Assembly (NCBI RefSeq): GCF_000004195.4
Contig: NC_030683.2
Span: 86,577,410-86,641,409 of the forward strand
Reading direction: 5' to 3'
Source: Xenopus tropicalis
Lineage: Eukaryota; Chordata; Amphibia; Anura; Pipidae
DNA: 64,000 nt
Made by a program: the position numbers and the translations under genes. Below, in pieces: positions 14,564 through 27,134 of this stretch; positions within the stretch are counted from its first letter, which is position 1; each line of letters starts with the position of its first letter. The notes beneath the pieces were generated by a model that had not been told where the DNA came from, did not search any database, and saw nothing but the letters and a program-made list of their open reading frames with translations.

Positions 14564-14569
14564 TTTATT
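14564..14569 (-). terminator. ncam1: Distal ncam1 poly(A) signal (AATAAA)
   Basis: On the minus strand the sequence reads TTCAATAAAAGTTAC. A GT-rich stretch (TGTACGTTTTTGTTTTCGTTG) follows within about 30-50 bases, as expected for a cleavage and polyadenylation site. Cleavage is predicted near 14545-14550. It is the best site I see at the far end of the 3' UTR, but this is inference from sequence only. Confidence 0.6.
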
Positions 14570-16197
14570 GAACACAATTATTTTGACAGAATGCAAAGTT
14601 CTCAGTTAGTACTCAGTATTTACAGCAGTGAGAATGGGAATAAAGTTGGTAGTCAATTTTTTCACTTGGTAAAAACGTTTTCTTTTAATGAGACAGAAGG
14701 CCTAGAACTTGGGGATATAGAGTAGGGGATTGAATGGAGGAACGTGATCTGCTAAAGACAAGATACCAAAGGTTAAAGCCAGGTCTCATTCAGTCATCTT
14801 ATATATAAAACTGTCAACTAAAATCTCTTTACCCAAGCAATAAGCACACACCATATGTCACATTAAAAACAACACAAAAAGATCAGAAGAATGCTATTTG
14901 AAGTTTGCAATGTGACTTGATTTTTTTTTTTTTTTAATAAATATACAGTGCCTAAATCTTAGAACAATACATACTGTATGTACTTATACATATTGTACTG
15001 TAGGAACTTATTATCAGATGCAAGGAGGAGTCTTGGTCCCTAATAGTAATGTGTCAGGAATCCCTGTTAAGTGTTAACCACATGTAACATAGAGAGAGTT
15101 TCTTGTTTTCTGACATAATAGCCAATGACTAAACAAAAGGAGGCTTAAAGCCTACTGAGAATAACTGTGTTTCCTTCTGTGCTATTCCTTGCAACTCCAT
15201 GTGATTGTGTTCATCGTTAGTGTTATATGGGGCGCATTACAGTAATAAGATATTGAGATGTTCTAGACCAATGACCTGATAACATTTTAACTGCTTAACA
15301 GGCAACACATAGATCCTCCATTTTCATCCCTCTAGTACCGTTCAAGAAAGCATACATGAGATAACATAAAACAATACATGGAACATTATGAATGTACATT
15401 TTTCACAGTTTGAATTTACTGAGCAATGTTCATAATTCATTCTTTTCCCAATGAAAATCAAAGGCTGCCGTTAATGATTCATTGTTATAGAGGCAAAAGA
15501 GACATAACAGTACAGTTGAGCTATTTCCTCCCTGAAAGGAACTGTAGAATGTCTTCAATGTATTTGGACTGACTCCTGTCTTCTTTCAGCGAAGTAACGT
15601 GCAACACACAACGTAACGTTGTTCCATCTAACCTATACAATCCTTCCCCCACCAACTCTATGATATTGATGCCTTTATCTGTGATACTAAGACAAAAACA
15701 CGTCACACTAATATTCATTAACTGCGCACAACCTCATGGCAAATGGGGCTCATCTCTAACTCTTTCTGATCTAAAAGGTAAAAAGTACTTCCTAATTGCC
15801 ATTACAATAAGGACGAGGTTGGAATTGAACTAGCATGCCCTAAAAATATCTATGTGTATGTTTTAAAGATATTTGGAAAATATAACTAGAATGTTAAAAA
15901 AATACATTTAGGCACTGTTTTTAGAAACTTTCCAACACGTGGAAGTTACATTTAAACTGCAAGCGGGCAATTCAGCAATGGCTGCGATGAAAATGTTGTT
16001 CAATATGGATGCAGATTGAAATTTTCAGCTATTTATCCATTTTTTCTTGTCCTCTCGCCAGCAGTTAGTTTAAAGGAGATCAAAGCTACCAAGATCAATT
16101 CCAACAAATGGGCGCGTATTTTAATGAAAACCTTGCAAGCAGCCCACTTATTTGAGAATTTATAAGAGTTGTAAGTAATTCTCACTTTGCATTACTG

Positions 16198-16823
16198 TTA
16201 AAGGGATTCTGTCATGGGAAAACGTGTTTTTTGTTTTTTTTTACAAAATTCAATAGTTTATAGGACTCCTCCAGCAGAAGCCTGCATTGGACCTGTTTTT
16301 CAAAAGAGTAACCAGATTTCTTTTTTATATTTAATTTTGAAATGTGATATGGGGTAGGACATATTCTTAGTTTCAGAGGTGCCCTCAGACATGTGACTTG
16401 TGTTCTGATAAAAACTTTACTGCAGCTGATAAGCAGAAGAGTAAGAAGGTAACAAGATAGCAGCTCCCTGAGACCTGCATTGCTAAAAATGCTCCCATGC
16501 TCTACCTAGTGGTAGATATGTGAATAGCACCCAATAGTAAAACACCCAAGTCCAGCCATGACTCTTCCAGTTACATTGAGTAAGAGGTCCAATAGGTTAT
16601 CTGAAAGCAGTTCTAATGTGTGGCGCTGGCTCCTTCTGAAAGCTCAGACTCAGGCACAATGCACTGAGACGGCTGCCTACACACCAATATTACAACTACA
16701 AGAAAAATACATTTATTGGTTCAATAATGAAATTTTAAATGGTAGAATGAATTATTTGCAATGTAAACAGTGTAATTTAGTAATAAAAACTACACCAAAA
16801 AATTCATGACAGAATCCCTTTAA
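16198..16823. repeat. T2-type MITE inside the ncam1 3' UTR
   Basis: The ends TTAAAGGGATTCTGTCATGG and CATGACAGAATCCCTTTAA are near-perfect inverted repeats with TTAA at both borders (626 bp). It is in the opposite orientation to the copies at 39381 and 47488: its right part ('aatgaattatttgcaatgtaaacagtgtaattta') is the reverse complement of their left part. It would be transcribed in the ncam1 3' UTR. Confidence 0.85.
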
Positions 16824-19800
16824 GTACATGGGAACCTCACGCAATATGAGAGAAATTTCCTTGGGCATCTTCATGCGACAACTGATAATTACCCAAGAAC
16901 AAAAAAAAAAGAGTCCAAAAACCTTTCCATGACATTTCAATCTCAAGTGCCAAAGTAAAAAAAGAAGAATTGTTCAAAGTTTGCCAATTTTTTATCCAAG
17001 TACATTTTAATTTTACAGATTCTTCCCTTTAGGCAGCACACTCCATGATTCAGAAAGTTTTGTTTTTATTTTGCTAGAGGAAACCAGTGCCATTTTTTGG
17101 CAAATCAAAGATCTCATTAATCATTTTTTTGTTTCAGATGCAGGGTGAGGATGGGGGCATTAGAAGAAAAAAAAAAGATGCATAGTGCCTACTGGCAAAA
17201 ATAATAGTTCAGAATGGACCTGGGATGTTGCATGACTTTTAAATGGTATGCTTTCAGTTATATCTGGTGGAATATGAGTGCTGAGATTGCTCTCTTTTAA
17301 AACTGGTGCAATTTTCTATAAATATTTATTTTACAAATGTTTGTGGCAGTTATGCATTTCCTGAAACACAAACCCAACAGATCTTAAGCAAGGAAGCGTG
17401 TACTTCCCCAGACTGACCCTCAGCCAACCCAAACACACAATGGTCGCTCAAATTTCCACCCTAACCTGCTTGACCTAAGGGTAAAGCAGTGGGCCCCGAT
17501 CACACATCACTAATCTTCAAAAGGTGAATTGCATTAAGGGGTATCCAGAGGTACAAATTATTTAGCATGGCACATTATTATTATTAAGCATGGCACAACC
17601 CAAAATGTGCTTAATAGCAGACCATTCTCCATCAAAATGAACAATAAATAAAATCATAGACTAGGAATAACCAACAAAATGATTGGGGCATCAGCCTTAA
17701 ACTAATGACTCCCTGATTAGATACCCAAATCCAGGCTAAATGCAGAGGGTGTTCATCTGTATAAGCTACAATTCTGTAATCTTACAGTATCACAGGATCT
17801 TAATCAGGATCAAACAACTGTAACCTCCCACTTTTCCCTCAAAACATCTCACAGCAAATCATGCATGCTACTAATCACATACATTTTTTACATATATATA
17901 CCAAGTCTAGTAAATATAAGACAAAAAAAGCTACACAAAACAAAAATAAGCAAACAAAATGACAAAAGGAAAAAAATAACCAAAAAAATCATAGAAAAGT
18001 AATAACATATACATGTCAATATTACTAAATCAAATAAAAAGCTACAATATACAATTTAATTTGGCAATCTAAAATGTGAAATGCACAGACCCATATGACT
18101 ATTTTCATATGATTAATATGATTGTGAGTCAGACATGTTTGCCTGGCACATTTACTATGTATATTGGCAGTATGTGTTAAATGGTGTTAGAGCCAAACAA
18201 GTGATAGTTTAAAGGGAGGGAGGATTGCCTGTGATTAACTTACTTACAGTATTCACTCAGATGGTAGAAAAGGAATGTATGCCATATATCCTTAACTGTT
18301 ACCCTTGTATGTTACCTGTCTACCAAATTGGTTTCCAGTAAACTGTTCTGCTGTCTTAGAATGTAAAAGGGTACAGAAGGGTGCTTAGTACTTATGATAA
18401 CAACTTTAATTTTTTATTGTGGACAATATAAATTGGAGGTAGGAAAACAAAGTGCCATTTATTCTTACATGTAAAGGCATTGAGTACAAACACAATTACT
18501 ACATCAACCTAATGCTGAGGATCCTTTCTAAAGAGAGTTGGTTAAATGTCGTTCTATTGAATATAAACTGTGATGGCAGTTTCTATAAAACACACAAGGT
18601 ATCATTTGCAAAGGCTCTAGAGCATTTGGCAAATATGATCTTTTACTCCAAGCAAGTCAAGATATTTCAAGTTACTCTACACCAGTTTAGAAATGAGAAA
18701 CACTCCAATAAGACAATGAATTTACAGTTTGGCCCATCTTCTCTGACATCCATTTAGCTGCTAAACAGTCCCCAGTCCCGCTAGATGTAGTTTTTTATTT
18801 ATAATCCCATTCTCGTGTCCGTTTAAATCATTCAATATAGCATTATCGTTGTTTAAGCTCCAAAGGGAATGCTTTTTCTTAGGGTAGTATCTGAGTTTGA
18901 CTGCAGTGCCTTGATCCTTAGGTACATGGCACACCAATGGTTTTCTCTAATGCCATATTTTCCCCCTGGCTGGGAAACACTGCCTGTGCTGCCTAAATTT
19001 AATATAAATGGCAGTGCTGGTGGCAGGCAGATTTCAGCCAGGTATGAAGCTATCCTTTTTCCTTCACAAACATTATAGCACTAGTTTGAAAAAAGTCTAA
19101 TTATACAGTAATGTTGTATAATAATTCTCTGTTCCCTATATTCTAAGTTTATATGACTGCATAAAGAAACAAAAGAAAAAAAAACATTCTGAGGAGGAGG
19201 TCAGGTGTCATGAATCACACTGGAGCATATGGTATGACACACAAATGACTGACAAGGGAGTTACACAAGCTCTGAGATGAATTAATAGTGCAATAGTAAA
19301 TCATAATATTGTAAAACTGGAATGATTCAGGTACCCATACAAGCACAAGAATCTAGACAACAGAATTAAAAGTGGCTGCTTCTAGTTCTGCACTGAAATC
19401 TGCCTCAATATTGTTATTTAAAAGCATCATTAGTCTTTTATCTTCCACACATTTATGTTAAAGGTTTAACATCAACTCTGTGCAATAGGATGCTTAGCGA
19501 GTCCCAGTTTCTAAATCTTAGTGCGTACATGCATTTTGTGGGAAGATTTCTTCCTTTCCTAACACATCAGTGCTCCATACCACAGTAAAAATCAAATAAT
19601 TTGGATCAATTCATTTCAAATCATAAAGTCCATCAATTTATCATTCTTTTACAAACGTAATTCTTCAGTCTCTTTACTAGATATGGAGCCTCTGCTCTTA
19701 AACAGGTACATTTACAAGTAGAGAAATGTATTGCAGGCTAGTCATATACCCCATCACCCAAACTTTCAGGACAAATACAACAATTAATAACTTTTTTTTC

Positions 19801-20248
19801 CTCTTCAGTTTATTTACCTACTAAGTGAATGCACTTGAAGATGATGGTTTAAATACAAACTCTTCTTCTGTGTATTTAGCGTATGGTCTAACACAGGTTC
19901 AGTGTAATGTTTTTGACCTGGCTTCTTGATGGTAAATATTTGCTAAAGAATGCAGTGGTGCATAGTTGCCGTTCTGATGGCGCTGCATGGGGCTTTATTG
20001 ATCTAACTTACCCCTTTCTTTTTAAAAAAATGCATTAGCACAATAGATGAACCCTTTCTACAATCTCACAAAAACAAAATGGTTTTCATAAAAAAATAAA
20101 ATAATAACAACAAAGGCCAAGATTGAGAGGAATGATGAAGTGTGTGTGCCTCATTCTTTAAATGGCTAGCATGAGGCTCTTCAGACATAATTTTTAGTAT
20201 CCACTGACCATTCCCCAATAACGCCCACCCCCAAACTCTAAGGACAAA

Positions 20249-20369
20249 TCATGCTTTGCTCTCATTCACATTTGTTTGAGTGGCTTCATTGGGGACTGTT
20301 TTGACTTCTGCTGGGGTGCTCTTGACATCTGTTTCCTCTGGCTTAGAATTTTCTTCTACTTGGGTCTTC
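20249..20369 (-). CDS. ncam1: ncam1 exon 19, coding part: common C-terminus of NCAM-140/180
   Basis: The coding part of the last exon is 121 bp, with acceptor TTGCTTATAG|GAAGACC and stop TGA (TCA on the plus strand at 20249-20251). The first G completes the Glu codon left by exon 17 or exon 18, and the tail reads KTQVEENSKPEETDVKS, then TPAEVKTVPNEATQ, ending NVNESKA. Human NCAM1 has KPAPAEVKTVPNDATQ and ends KENESKA, so the C-terminus is conserved and intact. The stop is followed by a long 3' UTR in the same exon. Confidence 0.97.
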
Positions 20370-20732
20370 CTATAAGCAAACAAGAGAAAGAGAAGGTAAG
20401 AACAAATATGAGAGTAGATCAATAACACATGGGCTTACTGAATGCTACAGTCTTGTGCAATGATGCACCTACACAGTACAAAGGGGCAGCTTATATAAAC
20501 ACAAAAATACCCATCTGCTACCCCACTGAAAGTGGCACTAAGAATACTGCTCTAAGGCCCTCATTCCACAATACTATAGTGTATGTTCTTCATGTAGAAG
20601 GGACCAGAAATACACAATGCACTTCTGTACTATATACTATATATATATGGTTCATATGTTAAACAAAAGATGAAAAGATTCCATCTTTTTTTCCAAGACT
20701 CAATTTTATAATTCAGCATATCAGTGCCACAT

Positions 20733-21243
20733 TTAATGTGGGAAATAATTCCAAATTGTTTTCTATTGTGTTTGTCAAGTAAAATAACCTTCACTTACAC
20801 TATAAAATTTATTTTAATCTTATTATCTTTAGCCTTGGAATTCACAATTGCAGCAAGAAGACAGTCGCCATTTTGTGGACACTGTTATTAAGGCAAGCTT
20901 TGTATCTTGCCAAAATCTTGTTTCTGTGCCAGTATGGGGGGGGTCTGATACCCATGTCCATGCACTGGTTACAAAATTAGATGGTGAGGAGGGAGGGGGA
21001 ATATGAGGAGAGCAGCAACATCTAAGAAGTTCTGAATTCAAAGTGAAAGTAACTGTCTGCGCCACCTCTATGCCTTAGGCATAGAGGCGGGTCAGGCAAT
21101 ATATGATTGACAGCTGGGATTTTTAAATGCTTTTATAATGGGTATGGATGTGTTAATAAAAAATATTAGTTTGGTTTCATGTTTAATTTGAAAAGGACTT
21201 TTATTATACAGCTTTTTATGCCTGGGTGACAGGTCCACTTTAA
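20733..21243. repeat. T2-type MITE
   Basis: It has TTAA borders. The left end is degenerate (TTAATGTGGG) and the right end is GACAGGTCCACTTTAA. The interior ('ttctattgtgtttgtcaagtaaaataa', 'ccattttgtggacactgttattaaggcaagctttgt') closely matches the element at 29780-30282. Confidence 0.8.
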
Positions 21244-22022
21244 TGCTTAATAGTCATATGTTCTAGATATTAAACGTCTGTGACACAGAAATGGGCTGCT
21301 AATTCTTGTATGAGTCAGTTAAGCTGAGATACAGATCTGATTACCAACATCAACATCTATTAACACTGTTTATAGTGCAGATTACTGCATGTTAAAGGGT
21401 ACATAAACCTTCCACAGCAGTATTGCTCCTCTAGGCTATATCTCCCTGTATTCTTCAGCTTGTTATCAAGTTACCATATAATTTGAGCTGTACTTCATCA
21501 GCAAAAGAGGCACATTAAAACATTTTGCACATTCTCTAGGACCAGTGTCCCATTTGATACAAATGAATCCTCTAATAAATATTCTGTCTAGCTCATTCAC
21601 ATTGGACTGCCCTAGCTGGCTCCATACAATTATTGCAGAAGGATGCTCTATATTTGCCATTTGACGTGTGATTAATGCAATAACTGAAATCAGAGTAATC
21701 TAAATATTTTAGATGATGATGCTCACTGGAGAGGAATGGGGCACAAAAGGGTCAGTTTTACATTCTCTTTAAATACACTTTTGGAGCAGTTCCAGTTTAT
21801 GATCTGAGGATATCAGGCTTGCCAAAATAATATCATATGCCATATACTGACAAGAATTTGCTGTAAATCCTTCTTTTCTGACTTCTTTCTAAATAACATT
21901 TCATATTAGAGACTTCCTGAGTGACATGTAAAAGGGAGCCTGGTGAAGTGAAATACAGATCCAGACAAGTTTTTGCTAAGTACGCTTTTAATAACTTTAA
22001 CATAAGTGAATGATGTGCCTAG

Positions 22023-22363
22023 TACAGGTATGGGATCTGTTTTCTTGAAACCCATTATCCAGAAAGTTCTGAATTTTGGGAAGGCTATCTCCCATAAACT
22101 CCATTTTAGTTAATTCAATTTTTTAGAAATTATTTTCTTTTTCTCTGTAATAATAAAACAGTACCTTGTACTTGATCCCAACTAAGATATAATTAATCCT
22201 TATTGGAGGTTAAACAATCCTCCTGGGTATAATTAATATTTTAATTATTTTTTACTATGGCATGCTTTTTTAATATCGTATAGGGATACAAATTACAGAA
22301 AGATCCCCTTCCCGGAAAACTCCAGGTGCCAAGCATTCAATGAATAACTGGTTCCATACCTGT
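22023..22363. repeat. 'TATCC' palindromic MITE
   Basis: It begins TACAGGTATGGGATCTGTTTTC and ends GGTTCCATACCTGTCC, with the shared interior 'aataataaaacagtaccttgtacttgatcccaac'. Confidence 0.85.
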
Positions 22364-23893
22364 CCTCCATTATAAGCCCTGAACTAACAATTCCTAACAT
22401 CCTCCTAAGAGCCTTAGGCCACCAGGGATGCTTATTGATTTTAGCTCAGTAGCTACAGGGTAATATAAAAGAGTATTTGGAGGAAAAGATTCTCAGAAGT
22501 GTAGTCTTAATATTAACATAATGGGATATTTAACCCTGCCAACGATGTAGGTGCTATATCACGCTATGGGGAATTATCTTTAACCAATAACGCCATGTTT
22601 GCAAAGTGCTCTTAAACAGAATGTTTTAGCATCAAGAGGAAAGGGGATCTATCACGAAAACAAAATCTAAAATAAGTTTCATTGCATAGAAATAAGAAAG
22701 TATCTCAATTTACGTAAATTTAAAGATTATGTGCCATGTCAAAATAATCAAGATATTCATTAGTATCCCCCCCCCCAAGAAATCTCTTATGCTAAAATAT
22801 AGGCTTGTGTTGGAGTTGTTTTTTTAATGCACAGTTATCTCTAATACATCACTGGTAGGTGCTTCCTTTGCCTAGATAATGTATTACACATGTGTTTCTA
22901 AATAACTGACTCAGAACTAGAGCTCCATAAAGAGATACAGATTGCTGAGAGGGGAATATGGCGGAGCAACCTGAAGGTTTCAGAAATGGTACAAAATGTT
23001 TAACTGATTATAATGTTTTAAGGTTTCATATTTACATGGGATCAGACGTATATTATGTTACTGTAAACACACAAAGATAAATAAACTAGAACAACATAAG
23101 TAGATGAAATATAATATGCACTGTAGTTCATGTTTTTAATACTGCTTCATACATGCTTTATACTGTCAGGAAATTCACTTAAATTTCTTTTTGATAAAAT
23201 ATTGATTATGAACATCTTTTTAAAATATATGCATGATGTTGCATGTGTCCTAAGCTATTATTAGTAATTCAACACTGACCCAGGGCTTCTCACTCTAGGC
23301 AGGGAATAGTGTTTTTCTTGAAGTGAGTAAAAATATGACATTGAAAAAGCATATCTATTTAACCCTGTGCTGCTGGACTGTGTCAGGTCTTGGGAATTGC
23401 TGCTTATAATTTAAATATATTAATTTGAATATATAGAATTTGAATATACATTTTGTATATTTTAAGAATTAAAAAAATGAAATGACAAAAGTGCTCATGG
23501 CTGCACTTTTCCAAGTTTTGTAGATTAACTTTTTTATAGGACCACAAAGCCTTTAAAATTGCTTTATAGTGGGCATATAACTGTTAATTTTATGCTGCTA
23601 CAATACGTTTTCAATATGAAAAAGCAACCATGTACACTGAATTATTTCTAGATGTACTGTGCAGCAAATGGACATGCAGCATAACAGGCAGTTACTGGGA
23701 ATTCCTAAATAATACATGGATAGAAGGACGAACCATAAATTAAATGAATAAGACATTTGTACTAAAAAACTGATTTTGGTTAGTAGACAGACAGTAAGCA
23801 AAATAAAAAAAAAAAAACAACCACAAATTAGAAGACACCACCAAGTCATGACAACATAATATACAACCAAGAAAAGATTAAGGGAGGCCATAC

Positions 23894-24637
23894 TCGGTCT
23901 TTGCGGAATCAGGCGGTACAGAGGTGTCTGCAGTGGAAGAAACCAGCTCAGAAGCTTTCCCACTAGCCACAGCGGCAGGAGTAGCAGTTCCAAGAGCTGC
24001 AAAAACATCTTTTGCAAGGTCAATTTCTGGAGTCTTGAAGGTCCCCCCATCAATTTGAAAGTCCTCACCCTGGAGGGGTTTTGTGTTGCTGAGGGAAGCT
24101 GACTCATCCTTGGTGGCCTCTGTTGGACTTTTCACAGTACTGGGCTGTGCTGCTTCCTTTTCTGGGCTTTTGCTACCTGATTGTTCCTGCTTTACCTGCT
24201 TTGGCTCAGGAGTAGGTGGGGGGCTAGTGGCATTTGCTGGAACTGTGGCAACAGGTTTGATGATGGCTTTGGGAGGCTCAGCTGCACTAGTAGCAGCACT
24301 GGGATTCAGAGCCCCAGCTTGATTAGCTCCAGCTTTAGATGGATTGTTAGTAGGTGTGTCACTTAGATCCACAAGAGGGGCAACTTTTGGGGAAGAAGTT
24401 GGTGGAGGTGAAGAGGCAGTAGATGCCTCTGCTTTGGAAGGAGTAGCCTGTATAGATTGGACTGTGTTAGAATCAGTAGTTGGTGGAGGGGCAGTGCTAG
24501 AAGTTAAAGTGGTGCTCTCACTGGTGGGGCTATTTTGGGCTGTAGCAAAAGTTTCTGTAATAGTATCAGAGTTAGTTGTGACGGTGGTGACAGAAGGTAG
24601 CATGTCCTCAACAGTAGCTGTAGTATCAGCTGGGTGC
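23894..24637 (-). CDS. ncam1: ncam1 exon 18: NCAM-180-specific cytoplasmic insert
   Basis: This 744-bp exon (248 codons by length) has acceptor GTGCTTCACGCAG|GCACCC and donor AAGACCGA|GTATGG. It begins HPADTTATVEDMLPSVTT and ends PDSAKTE. The product is low-complexity and rich in Pro, Ser, Thr and Ala. Conserved islands match mammalian NCAM-180: NSDTITETFATAQNSPTSE near the start, KVAPLVDLSDTPT in the middle, and FKTPEIDLAKDVFAALG near the end. The central stretch is divergent. In mammals the insert makes the 180-kDa neuronal isoform, which is concentrated at cell contacts and linked to the spectrin cytoskeleton. Skipping it keeps the frame and gives NCAM-140. The donor GTATGG is weak. Long plus-strand open frames here (24083-24730) are antisense shadows of this low-complexity exon. 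The open frame extends upstream into the pyrimidine-rich intron end, which is not coding. Confidence 0.97.
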
Positions 24638-27134
24638 CTGCGTGAAGCACAGGAGCAGAGAGAGAAAGAACAGACGATGAAGAAACAAGTGACAGAAAGG
24701 CAAGGAAGCACAAAGTACACATGCTCCTGACAGGAAAGCACATTGTTATGCATTAAAGGGTACTAGAAAGCCGGTTACTTATTTAGACAGATACACATAT
24801 GTTAATATTATACTGTAAATGGCAAGCATGAAAGAAAAGCATGTTATTTTTTGTTAGTAAATTAATATATTCTACAGTTATATAACCAGGGAAATAAGCA
24901 GCAAATAAAGGAAGATTAGATGAGATCTATCCTTTGTAATGAACTTTGATTCTACAGTATTCACTATTTCCCCTTAACCTGACAGGAAGGGTCAGAGAAA
25001 ATCGTTTGCTCTCTCTCTATATGCATATAATTTATTTTTTTCTTCATGTCGATATTGTTGATAACACTACTTTAAGAGACTTCCTTTACCTATATACTGT
25101 ATAGTATAAGCACTATAAACCCTAACTACCAGTTTTAGCTGAGCGATCTCCCAACATCATATCTTTTATCTAATAGAACCCAAACCAAATGGGAGCAGAA
25201 ACTTCTGTTCCTGCATGGTTAGTGCTCTATTAGGTTAAGGATATTGCAGAAAGTAGTCTGCTTGAACCATGACAGGGGTAAAAGAAAAAACTGGCAAGTA
25301 TTTTAGTAAGATTTTCCTTTATTCCAAAGACCCTTTTGAACATCAAGAAAATAATTTTAGCTAATTCTCTAAGATATTTATTACCTTATCAAGGAAACCA
25401 AAACATATTAAGGGTAGTTTACTGAAGCCAGGGATAAACTGCTCTCTATAGCTAGTACTGTACCAAAAATCCAGTGCTCTGTGCATAAAACAGCATCCAG
25501 AAGCGCAACAGCCCTGCTTTTGCTACCTCCCGACTCCCTTTAAATAACACATGTTTGGGGCAGGTGGGGGAAGCCTACGTGCCTCCACAAGGCCATCTTG
25601 GATCTAGGTCTGTCTAACACAGACGATCCATGGGGCATAATGCAGGTCTTTGCGCTATGAAAAGAGCCCAGTGGTATGTGGCAAGTTGCTCAATACAGGA
25701 CATAGCCTGAGAAGTGCAAAAAAAATGGCTGATTGTGACCTTTTTTCACATTCCACCCTGCATTGCAAATTACTCCTATAGTCTACACTTCAGCATCTCT
25801 AAACATTACAGCTTTCCAGTTTTAATGTGCTACAATGATTTAACAATGTATAATGGATGTTTTCACTATTAAAATCTAAAACAATACCTTATATTTAATA
25901 AAGTTTGCACAGGTTACTTATAGCAACCAATAAGATGTTTGCATTAAAACAGGTGGTTAATAAATGCTACCTGCTGACTGATTACATGAAATCCTGGTCC
26001 CCAGCCTCAATTTTTGTCACCATCCCTACTTTAACATCCATGGTGTAAGTGGAATTGGTCAAGGGCATGATCCCCTACTGATACTTTCATTTCCCATACC
26101 TCAATGCACATGGTATTAGAAGGGGGTTCCATGTAATAATCCCCAGTGCTATTTGGTAGCTGGAGTACTTTCTAATAACATGTCAGCAACTATTTATTTC
26201 ATTTACCTAATTCTTCAAGAAAATGCACTATTGACATAACCAATTTTTGAATCGATTTGTACAAAAACTGGATGACTGATTTTTTCACAGTTATATAAAT
26301 ATGCTTCTAATTGTTGTCTCTTGAGAAAAAAACCCCAGATATTAAAAGGATGACTAAGGGGCTGATTTACTAACCCACGAATCCGACCCGAATTGGAAAA
26401 GTTCCGACTTGAAAACGAACATTTTGCGACTTTTTCGTATTTGTTGCGATTTTTTCGGCTTCTTTACGAATTTTTCGTTACCAATACGATTTTTGCGTAA
26501 AAACGCGAGTTTTTCGTATCCATTACGAAAGTTGCGTAAAAAGTTGCGCTTTTTGCGTAGCGTTAAAACTTACGCGAAAAGTTGCGCCTTTTTCGTAGCG
26601 TTAAAACTTAAATGGTGCAAAGTTTCGCGTAAGTTTTAACGCTACGAAAAAAGCGCAACTTTTTGCGCAAGTTTTAACGCTACGAAAAATCGCCAGATTT
26701 TACGCAACTTTCGTAATGGCTACGAAAAACTCGCGTTTTTACGCAAAAATCGTATTGGTAACGAAAAATTCGTAAAGAAGCCGAAAAAATCGCAAAATAC
26801 CGATCATTGCGAAAAAAACGCAATCGGACTCATTTCGACCCGTTCGTGGGTTAGTAAATGTGCCCCTAAGTATAGAATAAAGGAAAACTGGTGAAATAGG
26901 ATTTTTAATGAAGCAGTTACATAATGTGGGGTTGAAGGGACTATGCATAGAAATGATACACAACTTGCTTGCTTTCAGGATAATGTAGTGTAGATCAACT
27001 GTGACTCTTATTTAAGTAAATCTCAGAACACCACTTTGGCTAGAATGAAATCCATCCTTCTTGAAGGATAACATGTTATTAACCATATACATTTTTAAAT
27101 TGACTTGAGCTAGACCAAGAATAGTCAAACCTAC
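24638..27134 (-). other. ncam1: ncam1 intron 17-18
   Basis: A 2.5 kb intron upstream of the alternative NCAM-180 exon. It carries a long, near-palindromic CpG-rich element at 26356-26870. A degraded repeat lies near 25900-25990, with the wording 'gcaaccaataagatgtttgcat' and 'aaatgctacctgctgactg' as in other Xenopus copies. The remaining DNA shows nothing I can name. Confidence 0.8.
26356..26870. repeat. Long near-palindromic, CpG-rich foldback element (Harbinger-like MITE)
   Basis: The left end TAAGGGGCTGATTTACTAAC and the right end GTTAGTAAATGTGCCCCTAA are inverted, with TAA at both borders as in PIF/Harbinger target duplications. The arms (about 250 bp each) stay complementary almost to the centre near 26612. 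For example 'CTTTACGAATTTTTCGTTACC' pairs with 'GGTAACGAAAAATTCGTAAAG'. CpG density is far above the surrounding intron. A truncated relative is at 34905-35230. The superfamily assignment is inferred from the borders only. Confidence 0.8.

Larger units (their letters stand above)
14548..20248 (-). other. ncam1: ncam1 3' untranslated region
   Basis: From the stop codon down to the distal poly(A) signal there is about 5.7 kb of AT-rich sequence without a long open frame, consistent with the long NCAM1 3' UTRs of other vertebrates. Several other AATAAA or near hexamers on the minus strand (for example near 19811 and 19994) could be used as proximal sites. A 626-bp MITE interrupts the UTR at 16198-16823. 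Whether the transcript really runs as one unit to 14548 is inferred from the poly(A) signal and the absence of another gene; RNA reads would settle it. Confidence 0.65.
20370..23893 (-). other. ncam1: ncam1 intron 18-19
   Basis: A 3.5 kb intron before the last exon. It contains a T2-type MITE at 20733-21243 and a 'TATCC' palindromic repeat at 22023-22363. Everything else (21250-22020 and 22370-23890) is AT-rich without a recognisable exon or repeat family. Confidence 0.85.

Noticed and set aside
23598..24107. 169-codon minus-strand open frame overlapping the end of exon 18
   Set aside because: It is in the wrong frame relative to exon 18 and runs through the donor into intron DNA.
24083..24730. 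Long plus-strand open frames opposite exon 18 (up to 128 codons)
   Set aside because: They are antisense shadows of the low-complexity Pro/Thr/Ala-rich exon on the minus strand and resemble no family.
26409..26963. Open frames within the CpG-rich palindrome
   Set aside because: The repeated Phe/Arg/Lys strings come from the foldback repeat sequence, not from a coding region.
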